DNA of 33,007 nucleotides from the NCBI RefSeq assembly GCF_003073175.1, contig NZ_QBBX01000020.1, positions 28,141 through 61,147 of the forward strand. Reading direction: 5' to 3'. Source of the stretch: Peribacillus acanthi (GTDB lineage Bacteria; Bacillota; Bacilli; Bacillales; DSM-1321). The notes under the pieces are model-generated. The model was not told the origin of the DNA and did no database searches. It saw only the letters and a program-made list of their open reading frames with translations. Of the stretch, positions 19,707-29,924 are shown piece by piece (position 1 is the first letter of the stretch; each line of letters opens with the position of its first letter). The position numbers and the translations under genes are program-made.

Positions 19707-20355
19707 ATTCCTTCTCCTTTCGATTACGAAGCAAATGTAAATCTTGTTTTAGTTGTTGAATTTCAGATTCTAATGCTTTAAAACGATCACCAGTTGGATC
19801 TGGTAAATCGCAATGATTTAAATCTCTTTCTACTCTAACACCATCCTTGATCACAACTTTTCCAGGAATGCCTACAACAGTAGAATTAGCTGGTACTTCC
19901 TTCAATACAACTGAACCTGCTCCGATTTTTGAGTTTTCCCCAACGGTAATAGATCCAAGTACCTTAGCTCCTGTAGCAATAAGAACATTATCTTTAATCG
20001 TTGGATGCCGTTTCCCTTTTTCTTTACCAGTGCCACCAAGAGTGACTCCCTGAAAAACAGTTACATTATCTCCAATCTCACATGTTTCCCCAATTACGAC
20101 GCCCATCCCGTGGTCAATGAAAAAACGACGGCCTATTTTTGCTCCTGGATGAATTTCAATCCCTGTAAAGAAACGGCTAATTTGAGATATCACTCTAGCT
20201 AGGAAAAACCATTTTCGTTTGAAAAACCAGTGAGCGATACGATGAGCCCAAATCGAATGCAAACCTGAATAAGTAAGAATGACTTCTATATAACTTCTGG
20301 CTGCTGGATCCTGATCAAACACAACCTCTATATCTTCCTTGAATGTTTTAAACAA
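19687..20355 (-). CDS. cysE: Serine O-acetyltransferase
   Basis: CysE makes O-acetylserine from serine and acetyl-CoA, the committed step of cysteine synthesis. The 222-residue protein has an N-terminal helical region and then a left-handed beta-helix built from hexapeptide repeats (from about [10 protein letters not shown] on). The active-site loop is [17 protein letters not shown]. The C-terminal tail is charged. The start codon is TTG (20355-20353), with GGGAGGG seven bases upstream. The gene is preceded by a cysteine T-box and, unusually, by about 155 bases of further structured leader. Confidence 0.96.
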   Translation of the reverse strand: MFKTFKEDIEVVFDQDPAARSYIEVILTYSGLHSIWAHRIAHWFFKRKWFFLARVISQISRFFTGIEIHPGAKIGRRFFIDHGMGVVIGETCEIGDNVTVFQGVTLGGTGKEKGKRHPTIKDNVLIATGAKVLGSITVGENSKIGAGSVVLKEVPANSTVVGIPGKVVIKDGVRVERDLNHCDLPDPTGDRFKALESEIQQLKQDLHLLRNRKEKEYEHKNI

Positions 20356-20440
20356 GTTCTATCCCTCCCCACTGTAAACGCCTTTTCTTAGAAAACTTGG
20401 CTAGCACCACGCATTAGCCGTGACGAAAGCTAAATTGCAC

Positions 20441-20509
20441 TTATACTTTATTCCCATAATTGGCAATATGTTGACTTACTTCCTTGCTGCCAATTTCTTT
20501 AAAGTATAA
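20441..20509 (-). promoter_or_regulatory. Nested 69-base stem-loop after the T-box terminator
   Basis: Two nested inverted repeats: a 9-bp outer arm TTATACTTT/AAAGTATAA (20441-20449 with 20501-20509) and an 8-bp inner arm AATTGGCA/TGCCAATT (20458-20465 with 20488-20495). The inner loop is 22 bases. It starts three bases after the T-box terminator T run. No T run follows, so it is not a second intrinsic terminator. Confidence 0.55.
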
Positions 20510-20511
20510 AC

Positions 20512-20542
20512 AAAAAACGCCCCTGTCAAAATGACAGAGACG
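20512..20542 (-). terminator. T-box terminator of the cysE leader
   Basis: The stem CGTCTCTGTCA/TGACAGGGGCG (20532-20542 with 20518-20528) has a small A/T loop and a T6 run on the minus strand. Its 5' strand lies just after the T-box sequence, so binding of uncharged tRNA should favour the competing antiterminator. Confidence 0.92.
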
Positions 20543-20788
20543 TATAGTACGCGGTTCCACTCTGTTTGAATCCATAAATGACCCAATAAAGGTCTATGCA
20601 TTCCAACTTAAGCTCGATAACGGATAGCTCCGCCTTTTCCTAGCGGCTAATGGCCGTTCAGAAAAGGAACTCCGGGGTGCATTTCAAAACATGAGCGGCT
20701 TAGACCACTTTCAGCCGGTGATGGTCCTCTCTTAAAAGCATCATCTTTTTACTTCTCCCCATCTACGTAAACCTATATAGATACTTAC
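20512..20788 (-). promoter_or_regulatory. T-box riboswitch, cysteine-specific, controlling cysE-cysS
   Basis: The T-box sequence on the minus strand (about 20564-20550) is GAGTGGAACCGCG. Upstream are a stem I region with the AGTA motif and the specifier-loop context GAAATGCACC, placing UGC (Cys) at 20681-20679. The UGGN base that reads the tRNA discriminator is A, which fits the U73 of tRNA-Cys. Uncharged tRNA-Cys should stabilise the antiterminator and allow transcription of cysE, cysS and perhaps the coupled downstream genes. The 5' boundary is approximate. Confidence 0.93.
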
Positions 20789-20794
20789 TACTAT

Positions 20795-20824
20795 ATTATA
20801 TTCTTTTTGATTTGTTAATGTAAA
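20795..20824 (-). promoter_or_regulatory. Sigma-A promoter for the T-box/cysE operon
   Basis: The minus strand reads TTTACA (20824-20819), 18 bases, TATAAT (20800-20795). The -35 overlaps the end of gltX. Transcription would begin just before T-box stem I. Confidence 0.75.
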
Positions 20825-22272
20825 ATACGTGAAACGCGATTTTTTATCTTTTCTTTTCCTAGTAGGGCAATTGCCTGAGGTAAATCGGGTCCATGTGTTT
20901 GCCCTGTTGTCGCAACACGGATTGGCATGAACAGCTTTTTGCCTTTTTGACCAGTTGATTTTTGGACAGCCTTCATCGCATTTTTGATGCCTTCCGCTTC
21001 AAAGCTTTCCAGTGCTTCTACTTCTTGTAGGAATGCAGTTAACACTTCATGAACTTGCTCCTCTTTTAATACTTCCATTCCTTCTTCTTCAAATTCTACT
21101 TCATCCTTAAAGAATAGATCTGACAATGGAACAATCTCTGCTCCATAACTCATTTTTTCTTGGAACAAAGCAGACAGATCCTTCACCCATTGTAACTCTT
21201 TCTCAGAAAGATTTTCAGAAACCTTTCCAGCTTTTACAAGCTGCGGAAGAGTCAAACCTACCAACTGTTCAACATCCAATTGCTTTAGGTATTGGTTGTT
21301 CATCCAAGTTAACTTTTGCTTATCAAACAATGCTGGTGATTTAGATAAGCGCTTAGCATCGAAAATTTGAATAAATTGTTCTTTAGTGAAGATTTCTTCT
21401 TCGCCACCTGGTGCCCATCCTAGTAATCCGATGAAGTTGAATAATGCTTCAGGAAGGTATCCCAATTCCTCATATTGCTCAATAAACTGAATAATGGACT
21501 CATCACGTTTACTTAATTTTTTTCGGCTTTCGTTCACTATCAATGTCATGTGACCAAAGATAGGTGGCTCCCAACCAAGCGCCTCATAAATCATCAATTG
21601 CTTTGGAGTATTAGAAATATGATCATCCCCACGAAGCACATGGGAAATTTTCATCAAGTAGTCATCCACTGTCACTGCGAAGTTATAAGTAGGTGTACCG
21701 TCTTTTTTGACAATGACATGGTCTCCAATTCCATCAGATTCAAATGAAACTTCACCTTTTACCATATCTTCAAAAGAATATACTTTCCCATCTGGTACAG
21801 CAAAACGGATGCTAGGCTCGCGTCCTTCTGCTTCTAGTCTAGAACGGTCTTCATCTGTTAAATGACGGCATTTTCCAGAGTACATCGGCATGCCACCATC
21901 TACCGATTGAGCTTCACGTTCTGCTTCTAGTTCTTCTTCAGTACAATAACATTTGTAGGCAGAACCTTTTTCTAAAAGTTCTTTATAATATTGCTCATAG
22001 ATATCATTTCGTTCAGATTGACGATAAGGACCGTATTCACCTAATTTATCGACGCTCTCATCCCAGTCGATTCCTAACCATTTAAGATATTTCAACTGGC
22101 TTTCTTCGCCGCCTGCAATATTTCTCTTTTTATCTGTATCTTCAATTCGAATGATGAATTTGCCACCAAGATTACGGGCAAACAAGTAATTAAATAGTGC
22201 GGTACGGGCATTACCGATATGCAAATGTCCAGTTGGACTTGGTGCGTATCGAACACGGATGTCACTGCTCAT
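20815..22272 (-). CDS. gltX: Glutamyl-tRNA synthetase
   Basis: The class I synthetase charges tRNA-Glu. In Bacillus it also makes Glu-tRNA-Gln for GatCAB transamidation, and the same is expected here. The 485-residue protein shows [10 protein letters not shown] (11-20), the KLSKR catalytic loop at 252-256 and a zinc site with C108, C110 and C135. A helical anticodon-binding C-terminal half follows. The ATG at 22272 has GGAGG nine bases upstream. It lies 122 bases after ispF; I found no convincing promoter in that gap. It is not governed by the neighbouring T-box, which is downstream and reads cysteine. Confidence 0.97.
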   Translation of the reverse strand: MSSDIRVRYAPSPTGHLHIGNARTALFNYLFARNLGGKFIIRIEDTDKKRNIAGGEESQLKYLKWLGIDWDESVDKLGEYGPYRQSERNDIYEQYYKELLEKGSAYKCYCTEEELEAEREAQSVDGGMPMYSGKCRHLTDEDRSRLEAEGREPSIRFAVPDGKVYSFEDMVKGEVSFESDGIGDHVIVKKDGTPTYNFAVTVDDYLMKISHVLRGDDHISNTPKQLMIYEALGWEPPIFGHMTLIVNESRKKLSKRDESIIQFIEQYEELGYLPEALFNFIGLLGWAPGGEEEIFTKEQFIQIFDAKRLSKSPALFDKQKLTWMNNQYLKQLDVEQLVGLTLPQLVKAGKVSENLSEKELQWVKDLSALFQEKMSYGAEIVPLSDLFFKDEVEFEEEGMEVLKEEQVHEVLTAFLQEVEALESFEAEGIKNAMKAVQKSTGQKGKKLFMPIRVATTGQTHGPDLPQAIALLGKEKIKNRVSRILH

Positions 22273-22394
22273 CTATTTACGCCTCCTAAGCGAATATTAA
22301 CTATTTTATGTATACTTACACATTTAATCATTTTACCATTACACCTATATAGAATAAAGATGTGGGATACTAAGTTTTTCGCATCTAAATGTAA

Positions 22395-22874
22395 TTAAGA
22401 ACGTTTTGAAATCAGTACCGTTGCCTGTGTAGCAATTCCTTCTCCTCTTCCCGTGAAACCAAGCTGTTCCGTTGTTGTGGCCTTCACATTGACTTGGTCC
22501 ATAGATGCTTCTAACAATTTAGCAATTCTTTCTCTCATTTGGTCAATATACGGTCGCATTTTTGGTTTTTGGGCAATAATCGTGCAATCAATATTTCCTA
22601 GTTCATATCCTTGTTTTTTTACGAGTTCCCAAACATGAGTCAATAACTTTGCCGAATCTGCATCTTTAAAATTCGGATCTGTGTCGGGAAAATGCTTTCC
22701 AATATCACCGGCAGCAATCGCTCCTAGGCAAGCATCTGCAATGGTATGCAATAACACATCGGCATCTGAATGGCCCATTAATCCTTTTTCATGAGGAATT
22801 GTGATACCCCCAATGATTAGTGGTCTTCCTTCCACTAGCTGATGCACATCAAAACCCTGTCCAATACGAAACAT
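22395..22874 (-). CDS. ispF: 2-C-methyl-D-erythritol 2,4-cyclodiphosphate synthase
   Basis: IspF forms MEcPP from CDP-ME 2-phosphate, the fifth step of the MEP isoprenoid route. The 159-residue protein begins [13 protein letters not shown]. It has the zinc ligands D9, H11 and H43 (the last in [10 protein letters not shown]) and the C-terminal [15 protein letters not shown] motif. Two ATGs stand side by side at 22877 and 22874. I use the second because the GGAG SD is seven bases from it, although the first is possible. It overlaps the ispD stop by one base, so the two are coupled. Confidence 0.96.
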   Translation of the reverse strand: MFRIGQGFDVHQLVEGRPLIIGGITIPHEKGLMGHSDADVLLHTIADACLGAIAAGDIGKHFPDTDPNFKDADSAKLLTHVWELVKKQGYELGNIDCTIIAQKPKMRPYIDQMRERIAKLLEASMDQVNVKATTTEQLGFTGRGEGIATQATVLISKRS

Positions 22875-23566
22875 CATCGTTCTCCTTTTTCACGTAATTT
22901 AATTATTGCTTCTGCAAAAAAAACATCTTCAGGCGTCGTGATTTTCAGATTCGTGTAGTCACCCTCGACCATCTGAACACGCTCCCCTAACCTCTCTACT
23001 AGACTAGCATCATCTGTTCCAAGATATCCTTCTTTAGCCGCTTCCTCATGTGCCCTTTTCAAAATAGGAACACGAAAAGCTTGTGGCGTATGCACCGCCC
23101 ACAAGCTTGAACGTTCAACTGTATCCATGACGACATAATCCCTAACCTTTTTTATCGTATCTTTTACAGGCACTCCTGGGATTGCACTTCCCTGTTTAGA
23201 GGCAACCTCAGTCAGCGTTGAAACCAAAGAATGGGTGATGAATGGTCGAGCTCCATCATGAACGAGTACAATATCCGTTTCTTCCACTTCCCTCAATCCA
23301 TTCGATACACTATGTTGCCTTTCTTCCCCGCCTGCCACAAATTTCGTTGTTTTCTTAATAGAAAAAGACTGAAGAAGAGCATGAAATATCTCTTCTTCTG
23401 CGGGATTAATCGATAAAATGATTCTCTTACAATGGGGATCAGTATCAAACACTTCTAAAGTATGAACAATGAGCGGCTTGCCATTCAGTTCAAGGAAAAG
23501 CTTATTCATTCCAGCCTTCATCCGTTTTCCTTGCCCAGCTGCAGGTATCACCACTTCATATTCCAT
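22874..23566 (-). CDS. ispD: 2-C-methyl-D-erythritol 4-phosphate cytidylyltransferase
   Basis: IspD attaches CMP to MEP, the third step of the MEP route. The 230-residue protein has the nucleotide-binding [15 protein letters not shown] segment near its start. The conserved [10 protein letters not shown] follows, then a VPVKDTIK motif and the GTDDASLVE motif. The ATG at 23566 follows AGGAG by eight bases; an adjacent in-frame GTG at 23569 is the less likely start. It lies 17 bases after yacL and overlaps ispF, matching the B. subtilis yacL-ispD-ispF order. Confidence 0.96.
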   Translation of the reverse strand: MEYEVVIPAAGQGKRMKAGMNKLFLELNGKPLIVHTLEVFDTDPHCKRIILSINPAEEEIFHALLQSFSIKKTTKFVAGGEERQHSVSNGLREVEETDIVLVHDGARPFITHSLVSTLTEVASKQGSAIPGVPVKDTIKKVRDYVVMDTVERSSLWAVHTPQAFRVPILKRAHEEAAKEGYLGTDDASLVERLGERVQMVEGDYTNLKITTPEDVFFAEAIIKLREKGER

Positions 23567-23583
23567 CACTTTTTCTCCTATTC

Positions 23584-24675
23584 TTATAACGCTTTTTCTA
23601 GCAATTTAGGTTTGGCAAAAATCATTCTTCCAGCCGATGTTTGTAGGACACTCGTAACAAGAACATCGATTTGTTTGCCGATGAAATCACGTCCATCCTC
23701 AACCACAATCATCGTTCCATCATCTAAATACGCTACACCTTGATTTTGTTCTTTACCGTCTTTGATGACAAGAACTTGCATTTCTTCGCCTGGGATTACT
23801 ACCGGTTTGACTGCATTGGCCAGGTCATTAATATTTAACACAGGTACACTCTGGAATTCACATACTTTATTTAAGTTGAAATCATTGGTTACAACGATTC
23901 CTCCCATTACCTTAGCTAATTTCACCAATTTAGAATCTACCTCTTGAATGTCATCAAAGTTTCCTTCATAAAATTCCACTTTAACAGTGAGGTCTTTTTG
24001 AATACGGTTCAAAATATCAAGTCCACGTCGGCCTCTTGTTCTCTTTAGAGCATCAGAAGAATCTGCAATATGCTGAAGTTCCTCGAGGACAAATTGAGGA
24101 ATCACAATTGTACCTTCAATAAATCCAGTCTGACAAATATCAGCAATCCTACCATCAATGATCACGCTTGTATCCAATATTTTATAAGAGGTTTTTACAA
24201 GCTCTTTACCTTCATCCTCGGCTTCGAATCCTTTTTTCTTATTACTTTTCGAAAAAAGGTGTAGTAATTCATCGCGTTTTTTGAATCCTACTTGAAAGCC
24301 TAAATAACCAAACAGAAGAGTTAATAAGATTGGAGCGACCGTGTTAACGATGGGAACTTGTATTGCATTAAGAGCATAACCGATTAAAAATGCAACGAAA
24401 AGTCCTACAAGCAATCCAACACTTCCAAAGATAATGTCAGTAATGGGAGCCTTAACGAGCAGCTCCTCAATCCATTTCATAAAATTCACCACATAATCAA
24501 TTGACCAAAAAGTTAAAAGATAAAATATGATTGCACCTAAAATGGCCGTTACATAAGGATTGTTAATAAATGTAAGATCATCAGCGTTGATTAGAATCAA
24601 TAATTCAGGTAACAGGAAAATACCTAATGTTCCCCCTACGATTAAAAAGCATGCTTGAATAATCCGTTTTAACAT
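23584..24675 (-). CDS. yacL: Membrane-anchored PIN/TRAM-domain protein YacL
   Basis: The 363-residue protein has about four hydrophobic segments at its N-terminus (roughly residues 5-28, 42-60, 78-103 and 107-130). A PIN nuclease-like domain follows, with acidic residues D168, D174, E198/E199, D247 and D265 (TNDFNLNK). A C-terminal TRAM domain (about 290-350) ends in [14 protein letters not shown] and TRAM domains both suggest RNA binding or cleavage at the membrane; the true substrate is unknown. The ATG follows GGAGGTGAAAGG. A promoter upstream makes it the first gene of the yacL-ispD-ispF unit. Confidence 0.9.
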   Translation of the reverse strand: MLKRIIQACFLIVGGTLGIFLLPELLILINADDLTFINNPYVTAILGAIIFYLLTFWSIDYVVNFMKWIEELLVKAPITDIIFGSVGLLVGLFVAFLIGYALNAIQVPIVNTVAPILLTLLFGYLGFQVGFKKRDELLHLFSKSNKKKGFEAEDEGKELVKTSYKILDTSVIIDGRIADICQTGFIEGTIVIPQFVLEELQHIADSSDALKRTRGRRGLDILNRIQKDLTVKVEFYEGNFDDIQEVDSKLVKLAKVMGGIVVTNDFNLNKVCEFQSVPVLNINDLANAVKPVVIPGEEMQVLVIKDGKEQNQGVAYLDDGTMIVVEDGRDFIGKQIDVLVTSVLQTSAGRMIFAKPKLLEKAL

Positions 24676-24799
24676 CCTTTCACCTCCTTTTTTTACTCAG
24701 TATAAACAAATTCTAGAAATTGAAACCTATTCCTACTATTTTTGAAGCAATTAATCAAAATGACATCAAATTGTTGTCCAAAAATAACTTTTCAAGAGC

Positions 24800-24828
24800 C
24801 TTATATGCTAAGGCTAGCATTCTGTTAA
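24800..24828 (-). promoter_or_regulatory. Probable sigma-A promoter for yacL-ispD-ispF
   Basis: The minus strand reads TTAACA (24828-24823), 17 bases, TATAAG (24805-24800), five of six matches in each box. It lies in the 204-base gap after disA. The leader to yacL would be about 118 bases; I see no strong structure in it. Confidence 0.6.
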
Positions 24829-24879
24829 TAGAGGTGTCAACGAATGTCCATTACTAGTCAAAAAACGACAAAATCCCCC

Positions 24880-25926
24880 TTATTTCAACTGATTCCTTAA
24901 TTGACGCAGGCCTTCTTTTATTTTTTTGGCTCTTACTTCCCCAATTCCCTCCACATCATCCAGTTCATCTACTGACGCTTTCATTATGGTTGAGAAATTC
25001 TTGAATTGATCGACTAGATTTTCGATGATCAGATGAGGTAGACGAGGAATTTTATGTAGCATGCGATACCCTTTTGGAATGATGGACTCATCTAGATGGA
25101 CATAACCTGTATATCCCATGACCTTGAGTAAAGTTGTGTCCTCAATGAACTCTTGTTGCGCTAGTTCCTGTAACTTGTTTTTAATTTCCTTTACCTGTCC
25201 TTGGGCATAATCCCGGATAATCAGCTCCTCTTCTTTCTCCAGCGAGGAAATCAATTCACTCATTTGAAGCCGTATTAGCCTTCCTTCCGTACCAAGTTCA
25301 GTTAAATATGAAAGGAGCTCACTTTTAATACGTAAAAACATGACAAAACGTTGCATAACTTGGAGTAAATCTGAAAATGTCACAATTTCTTCAAATTCTA
25401 AATCACTTAAACCTTCAATACTTTCCTGTAGAACAGCTTTATATTTTTCTAACGTCTCAATAGCCTGGTTCGCTTTAGTTAGAATGACACCAATATCCTT
25501 TAAAGCATAACGGAAATTTCCTTGATACAGAGTAATGACATTACGTCGTTGAGAAATGGCAATCACCAAACTTTTTGTTTCTTTCGCGACCCTCTCGGCA
25601 GTACGATGGCGCATTCCAGTCTCCGTCGAAGGAATTGCAGAATCCGGGGCTAATTGAGCATTTGCCAGGATGATTTTTTCGCCCGTTTCATTTAATATTA
25701 TGGCCCCATCCATTTTTGCTAATTCATATAAGAAACTAGGCGTGCATGGGCACCCAATTTTAAATCCACCATCCACGATGGCTTTAACTTTTTCATTATA
25801 ACCCACTACTATAAGACCACCTGTATTCGCTCGAAGGACATTGTCAATTCCATCCCTCAAAGGTGTTCCAGGAGAAACAAGCTGTAAAATGTCAGATTTA
25901 GCTTTATCTGTTCTTCTATCAGTCAT
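24880..25926 (-). CDS. disA: DNA integrity scanning diadenylate cyclase DisA
   Basis: DisA makes cyclic di-AMP from two ATP and stops when it meets branched DNA, linking genome integrity to sporulation entry. The DAC domain carries DGA at 73-75 and RHRT at 106-109, both needed for catalysis. A helical linker follows, then a C-terminal helix-hairpin-helix DNA-binding domain ([18 protein letters not shown]). At 348 residues it is about a dozen shorter than B. subtilis DisA. The ATG lies one base after the radA stop, with AGGAGG inside the end of radA, so the two are coupled. In B. subtilis RadA also interacts with DisA. Confidence 0.97.
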   Translation of the reverse strand: MTDRRTDKAKSDILQLVSPGTPLRDGIDNVLRANTGGLIVVGYNEKVKAIVDGGFKIGCPCTPSFLYELAKMDGAIILNETGEKIILANAQLAPDSAIPSTETGMRHRTAERVAKETKSLVIAISQRRNVITLYQGNFRYALKDIGVILTKANQAIETLEKYKAVLQESIEGLSDLEFEEIVTFSDLLQVMQRFVMFLRIKSELLSYLTELGTEGRLIRLQMSELISSLEKEEELIIRDYAQGQVKEIKNKLQELAQQEFIEDTTLLKVMGYTGYVHLDESIIPKGYRMLHKIPRLPHLIIENLVDQFKNFSTIMKASVDELDDVEGIGEVRAKKIKEGLRQLRNQLK

Positions 25927-25927
25927 A

Positions 25928-27313
25928 TTATCCTCCTAATGTAAACATTAATGCCTCAGCAACTGTGGATACTCCAACAAGCTCCACACCTTTTGGCACA
26001 GTCCAACCTCCAAGATTATTAGCAGGAAGAATCACCCGTTCAAACCCTAGCTTGGCAGCTTCCTGTACCCTTTGTTCGATTCGAGAAACACGCCTTACTT
26101 CTCCAGTTAGACCCACTTCCCCAATAATACAATCGGTAGTCCTTGTAGGTTTATCTCGAAAACTAGATGCAATACTTACGGCAATAGCCAAATCAATTGC
26201 AGGTTCATCTAGCTTAACTCCACCAGCTACTTTTAAATATGCGTCTTGATTTTGAAGCAAAAGCCCTACCCTTTTCTCCAATACTGCCATTAGGAGAGGA
26301 ACTCGATTATGGTCAATTCCAGTCGCCATCCTTCTAGGATTCCCAAAACTGGTTGGAGAAATTAACGCTTGAATTTCTACTAGGACTGGTCTCGTCCCTT
26401 CCATAGAGGCTACGACGGTTGAACCAGAAGCGCCTTTAGAACGTTCCTCCAGGAATATTTCTGAAGGATTTTCCACCTCTTCTAACCCATTTTCCTTCAT
26501 TTCAAATATACCCATTTCATTCGTAGAACCAAAGCGATTCTTTACAGCTCTTAAAATACGATATGTATGGTGTCTTTCTCCTTCAAAATAAAGGACGGTA
26601 TCAACCATATGTTCTAACAGTCTTGGTCCAGCAATTGCTCCTTCCTTCGTAACATGTCCAACGATAAAGATTGCAATACCTCTAGTTTTCGCAATCCTCA
26701 TTAAAGTAGCTGTACATTCCCTTACTTGGGACACACTGCCTGGTGCTGAGGTTACCTCTGGTTGGAATACGGTCTGAATGGAATCGATAATGACTAGCCT
26801 AGGCTCAACATCTGTAATGGCTTGTTCAATGAAATCCATATCAGTCTCTGAATAGACATATAAATGATCAGAAACAGTCCCTAGTCGGTCTGCTCGGAGC
26901 TTGGTTTGTTTAACAGATTCTTCCCCAGAAATATAGAGCACTCTATGTTGTTTTTGTGCCATTTGGGCAGATACTTGTAACAGCAAGGTTGATTTTCCAA
27001 TACCCGGATCTCCACCGATTAAAACGAGGGATCCATTTACAATCCCTCCACCTAGTGCTCTGTTTAATTCCTTTAAATCCGTATGCATCCTAGGTTCTTG
27101 GGAAGTTTCAATGGCTGTAATCGGTGTTGCTTTTTGTTTAACACCTAGTTTCCCTGTTTCACTGTGAGCAAAGGCCCCCCTCCTAGCAGGTTTTATTACC
27201 TCCGTTTCTTCCACCATCTTATTCCAATCTCCACAGCCTGGACATTTTCCCATCCACTTAGGTGACTCATAACCACAGGATTGACAAATAAACTTCGTCT
27301 TTTTCTTTACCAT
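25928..27313 (-). CDS. radA: DNA repair protein RadA (Sms)
   Basis: RadA is a RecA-like helicase that helps process recombination intermediates and natural transformation. The 461-residue protein has a four-Cys zinc finger (C10, C13, C24, C27), the Walker [11 protein letters not shown] at 100-109, and the RadA signature KNRFG at 258-262. A Lon-protease-like C-terminal domain without an evident active site follows. The ATG follows AAGGAG. It has its own promoter after the clpC terminator and is coupled to disA. Confidence 0.97.
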   Translation of the reverse strand: MVKKKTKFICQSCGYESPKWMGKCPGCGDWNKMVEETEVIKPARRGAFAHSETGKLGVKQKATPITAIETSQEPRMHTDLKELNRALGGGIVNGSLVLIGGDPGIGKSTLLLQVSAQMAQKQHRVLYISGEESVKQTKLRADRLGTVSDHLYVYSETDMDFIEQAITDVEPRLVIIDSIQTVFQPEVTSAPGSVSQVRECTATLMRIAKTRGIAIFIVGHVTKEGAIAGPRLLEHMVDTVLYFEGERHHTYRILRAVKNRFGSTNEMGIFEMKENGLEEVENPSEIFLEERSKGASGSTVVASMEGTRPVLVEIQALISPTSFGNPRRMATGIDHNRVPLLMAVLEKRVGLLLQNQDAYLKVAGGVKLDEPAIDLAIAVSIASSFRDKPTRTTDCIIGEVGLTGEVRRVSRIEQRVQEAAKLGFERVILPANNLGGWTVPKGVELVGVSTVAEALMFTLGG

Positions 27314-27355
27314 GTCTTTCTCCTTGTATGTAAATTCATTTTCTTATCTGTAAAA

Positions 27356-27385
27356 ATTATAGATGGATTTTGTCTTCTCCTTCAA
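27356..27385 (-). promoter_or_regulatory. Sigma-A promoter for radA-disA
   Basis: The minus strand reads TTGAAG (27385-27380), 18 bases, TATAAT (27361-27356). The -10 is perfect and the -35 matches four of six. It sits between the clpC terminator and radA. Confidence 0.7.
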
Positions 27386-27423
27386 TAAAGGAACATGTTC
27401 AAATAAAATTCTTAAATAATAAG

Positions 27424-27451
27424 CAAAACTCGGCTGTATTTACAGCCGAGT
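27424..27451 (-). terminator. Intrinsic terminator after clpC
   Basis: An 11-bp perfect stem (27428-27438 with 27441-27451; ACTCGGCTGTA/TACAGCCGAGT) is followed by TTTTGCTT on the minus strand. It starts about 22 bases after the clpC stop. The stem is strong and the U tract moderate. Confidence 0.85.
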
Positions 27452-27473
27452 GGAATACACTTTTATTGCTAAA

Positions 27474-29912
27474 TTAAGAAGTGGTAGCTTCCTCTGCAGG
27501 CTTCACCTTGAATTCTCCATCTTGCACATCAATGATGACCTTCTTGCCTTTTTCTACGTTACCTTTCAATAATTCCTCTGATAACTGGTCCTCGATATGC
27601 TTTTGAATGGCACGGCGCAATGGTCTAGCACCATATTCAGGATCATACCCTTCTTCAGCGATTTTGTCTTTCGCTGCATCAGAAAGCTCAATAAAAATTT
27701 CCTGTTCTTTCAGACGTTTGATTAGCTGATCTGCCATCAACGTTACGATTTCTTTTAGATGTTTCTTCTCTAAGGCATGGAAGACTGTGATCTCATCGAT
27801 ACGGTTTAGGAACTCTGGTCGGAATGCTTTTTTCAGCTCTTCCAGCACTTTCCCTTTCATATCTTTATAATCTTGGCCTTCATCCTGAATGTTGAAACCT
27901 ACATACTTATTACGCTTCAACGCAGATGCACCTACGTTTGAAGTCATAATTAAAATGGTATTTCTGAAGTCGACTGTACGACCTTTAGAATCCGTCAGTC
28001 TACCATCTTCCAATACTTGTAAAAGAATATTGAACACATCTGGATGTGCCTTTTCAATTTCATCTAGTAATACAACAGAATATGGTTTACGACGAACCTT
28101 TTCAGTTAATTGTCCACCTTCTTCATATCCTACATAACCCGGAGGAGAACCGACAAGTCTTGACGTTGAATGTTTCTCCATGTATTCGGACATATCAATA
28201 CGGATCATGGCGTCCTCGTCACCAAAAATAGATTCAGCCAAGGCACGCGCTAATTCTGTTTTACCAACACCTGTTGGCCCTAAGAAGATGAATGAACCGA
28301 TAGGACGTTTCGGATCCTTTAACCCTGCTCTTGCACGACGTACAGCCTTCGCTACCGCTTTGACTGCTTCATCTTGACCAATAACGCGATCATGCAATAG
28401 TTCCTCCATATTCAATAGCTTCTCAGATTCAGTTTGTGCCAGCTTAGTAACGGGTACACCCGTCCAGTTGGACACAACAGTAGCAATATCATCCACAGTC
28501 ACTTCACTGTTTTCTTGACCTTGTTTTTCTTTCCAAGTCTTCTTCGTTTCTTCTAATTGCTCGCGTAAACGTTGCTCAGAATCACGAAGTGACGCAGCTT
28601 TTTCAAATTCTTGGCTTTGGACTGCCGCATCCTTTTCCTTACGTACTTCCTCTAGCTTCACCTCAAGCTCTTTTAAATTCGGAGGTGTTGTATAAGAACG
28701 TAAACGCACCTTTGAACCAGCCTCATCAATTAAGTCAATCGCCTTATCTGGTAAGAAACGATCAGATATATAACGATCAGATAATTTTACAGCTGCTTCA
28801 ATAGATGCATCAGTGATTGATACACGGTGGTGGGCCTCATAGCGATCACGAAGTCCCTGAAGAATTTGAATAGACTCTTCAACAGAAGGTTCGTCAACTT
28901 GAATAGGTTGGAAACGACGCTCTAGTGCCGCATCTTTCTCGATATATTTACGATATTCATCCAACGTTGTAGCACCGATACATTGCAATTCACCACGAGC
29001 CAACGAAGGTTTCAAAATGTTAGATGCATCAATAGCACCTTCTGCGCCACCAGCGCCTATTAATGTATGAAGCTCATCGATAAATAGGATGATGTTACCC
29101 GCTTGGCGTATTTCATCCATTACCTTTTTCAAGCGATCCTCAAATTCACCACGATATTTAGTACCCGCAACTACTGTTCCCATATCTAAAGTCATTACAC
29201 GCTTATCACGTAAAGTCTCAGGTACTTCATTATTTATAATTTGTTGAGCTAGACCCTCAGCTATTGCTGTTTTACCAACACCTGGCTCTCCAATTAATAC
29301 TGGATTGTTCTTAGTACGTCTGCTTAATACTTCAATTACACGTTGAATTTCCTTGCTTCTTCCGATAACTGGGTCAAGACTTCCCTCTCGAGCAATCGCC
29401 GTCAAATCACGTGCTAAACTATCTAGTGTAGGAGTACTTGCCGCAGAGGAGGCGTTTCCTTGATGCCCACCGGACTCATTGCTTCCAAGTAATTGTAGAA
29501 CCTGTTGACGGGCTTTATTTAAACTTACCCCTAGGTTATTCAGCACACGTGCTGCAACCCCCTCACCTTCACGGATTAAGCCTAGTAAAATATGTTCTGT
29601 CCCTACATAAGAATGACCTAACTTTCTTGCTTCATCCATGGACAGTTCTATCACTTTTTTCGCTCTCGGTGTGTAGTGAATGGTTTGCGCAGTGTCCTGT
29701 CCTCTACCAATCAGATTTTCTACTTCTTTTTGAATCTTCTCAGCACCTAACCCTAAAGCATATAAAGCCTTGGCAGCGATGCCATCGCCTTCCCTAACAA
29801 GACCGAGTAAAATATGTTCAGTACCAATATTATTGTGACCCAAACGGATTGCCTCTTCCTGTGCTAATGCTAAAACCTTCTGGGCTCTTTCAGTAAAACG
29901 ACCAAACATCAT
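27474..29912 (-). CDS. clpC: ATP-dependent Clp protease ATP-binding subunit ClpC
   Basis: ClpC is the Hsp100 unfoldase that feeds proteins to ClpP and in Bacillus degrades arginine-phosphorylated substrates. The 812-residue protein has a double N-terminal Clp-N repeat (TEHILLGL occurs twice, near 31 and 105). AAA module 1 has GEPGVGKT at 208-215 and the Walker B pair D279/E280. A UVR-type coiled middle domain spans about 410-460. AAA module 2 has GPTGVGKT at 545-552. The first of two adjacent ATGs has AGGAGG seven bases upstream. It is the last gene of the CtsR operon and is followed by a strong terminator. Confidence 0.98.
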   Translation of the reverse strand: MMFGRFTERAQKVLALAQEEAIRLGHNNIGTEHILLGLVREGDGIAAKALYALGLGAEKIQKEVENLIGRGQDTAQTIHYTPRAKKVIELSMDEARKLGHSYVGTEHILLGLIREGEGVAARVLNNLGVSLNKARQQVLQLLGSNESGGHQGNASSAASTPTLDSLARDLTAIAREGSLDPVIGRSKEIQRVIEVLSRRTKNNPVLIGEPGVGKTAIAEGLAQQIINNEVPETLRDKRVMTLDMGTVVAGTKYRGEFEDRLKKVMDEIRQAGNIILFIDELHTLIGAGGAEGAIDASNILKPSLARGELQCIGATTLDEYRKYIEKDAALERRFQPIQVDEPSVEESIQILQGLRDRYEAHHRVSITDASIEAAVKLSDRYISDRFLPDKAIDLIDEAGSKVRLRSYTTPPNLKELEVKLEEVRKEKDAAVQSQEFEKAASLRDSEQRLREQLEETKKTWKEKQGQENSEVTVDDIATVVSNWTGVPVTKLAQTESEKLLNMEELLHDRVIGQDEAVKAVAKAVRRARAGLKDPKRPIGSFIFLGPTGVGKTELARALAESIFGDEDAMIRIDMSEYMEKHSTSRLVGSPPGYVGYEEGGQLTEKVRRKPYSVVLLDEIEKAHPDVFNILLQVLEDGRLTDSKGRTVDFRNTILIMTSNVGASALKRNKYVGFNIQDEGQDYKDMKGKVLEELKKAFRPEFLNRIDEITVFHALEKKHLKEIVTLMADQLIKRLKEQEIFIELSDAAKDKIAEEGYDPEYGARPLRRAIQKHIEDQLSEELLKGNVEKGKKVIIDVQDGEFKVKPAEEATTS

Positions 29913-29924
29913 ATTTATTCCTCC

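Noticed and set aside
22273-22394. A promoter for gltX (TTTATT-N17-TAAAAT)
   Set aside because: Only three of six -35 matches; better treated as unsupported, with gltX possibly read from ispD-ispF.
27391-27400. Palindrome GAACATGTTC upstream of radA as a LexA box
   Set aside because: The Bacillus LexA site needs GAAC and GTTC four bases apart; here they are two apart. It also lies upstream of the -35 box.
29438-29797. A 119-codon plus-strand frame antisense to clpC
   Set aside because: Low-complexity His/Leu/Pro-rich translation opposite the conserved ClpC N-domain; no SD.
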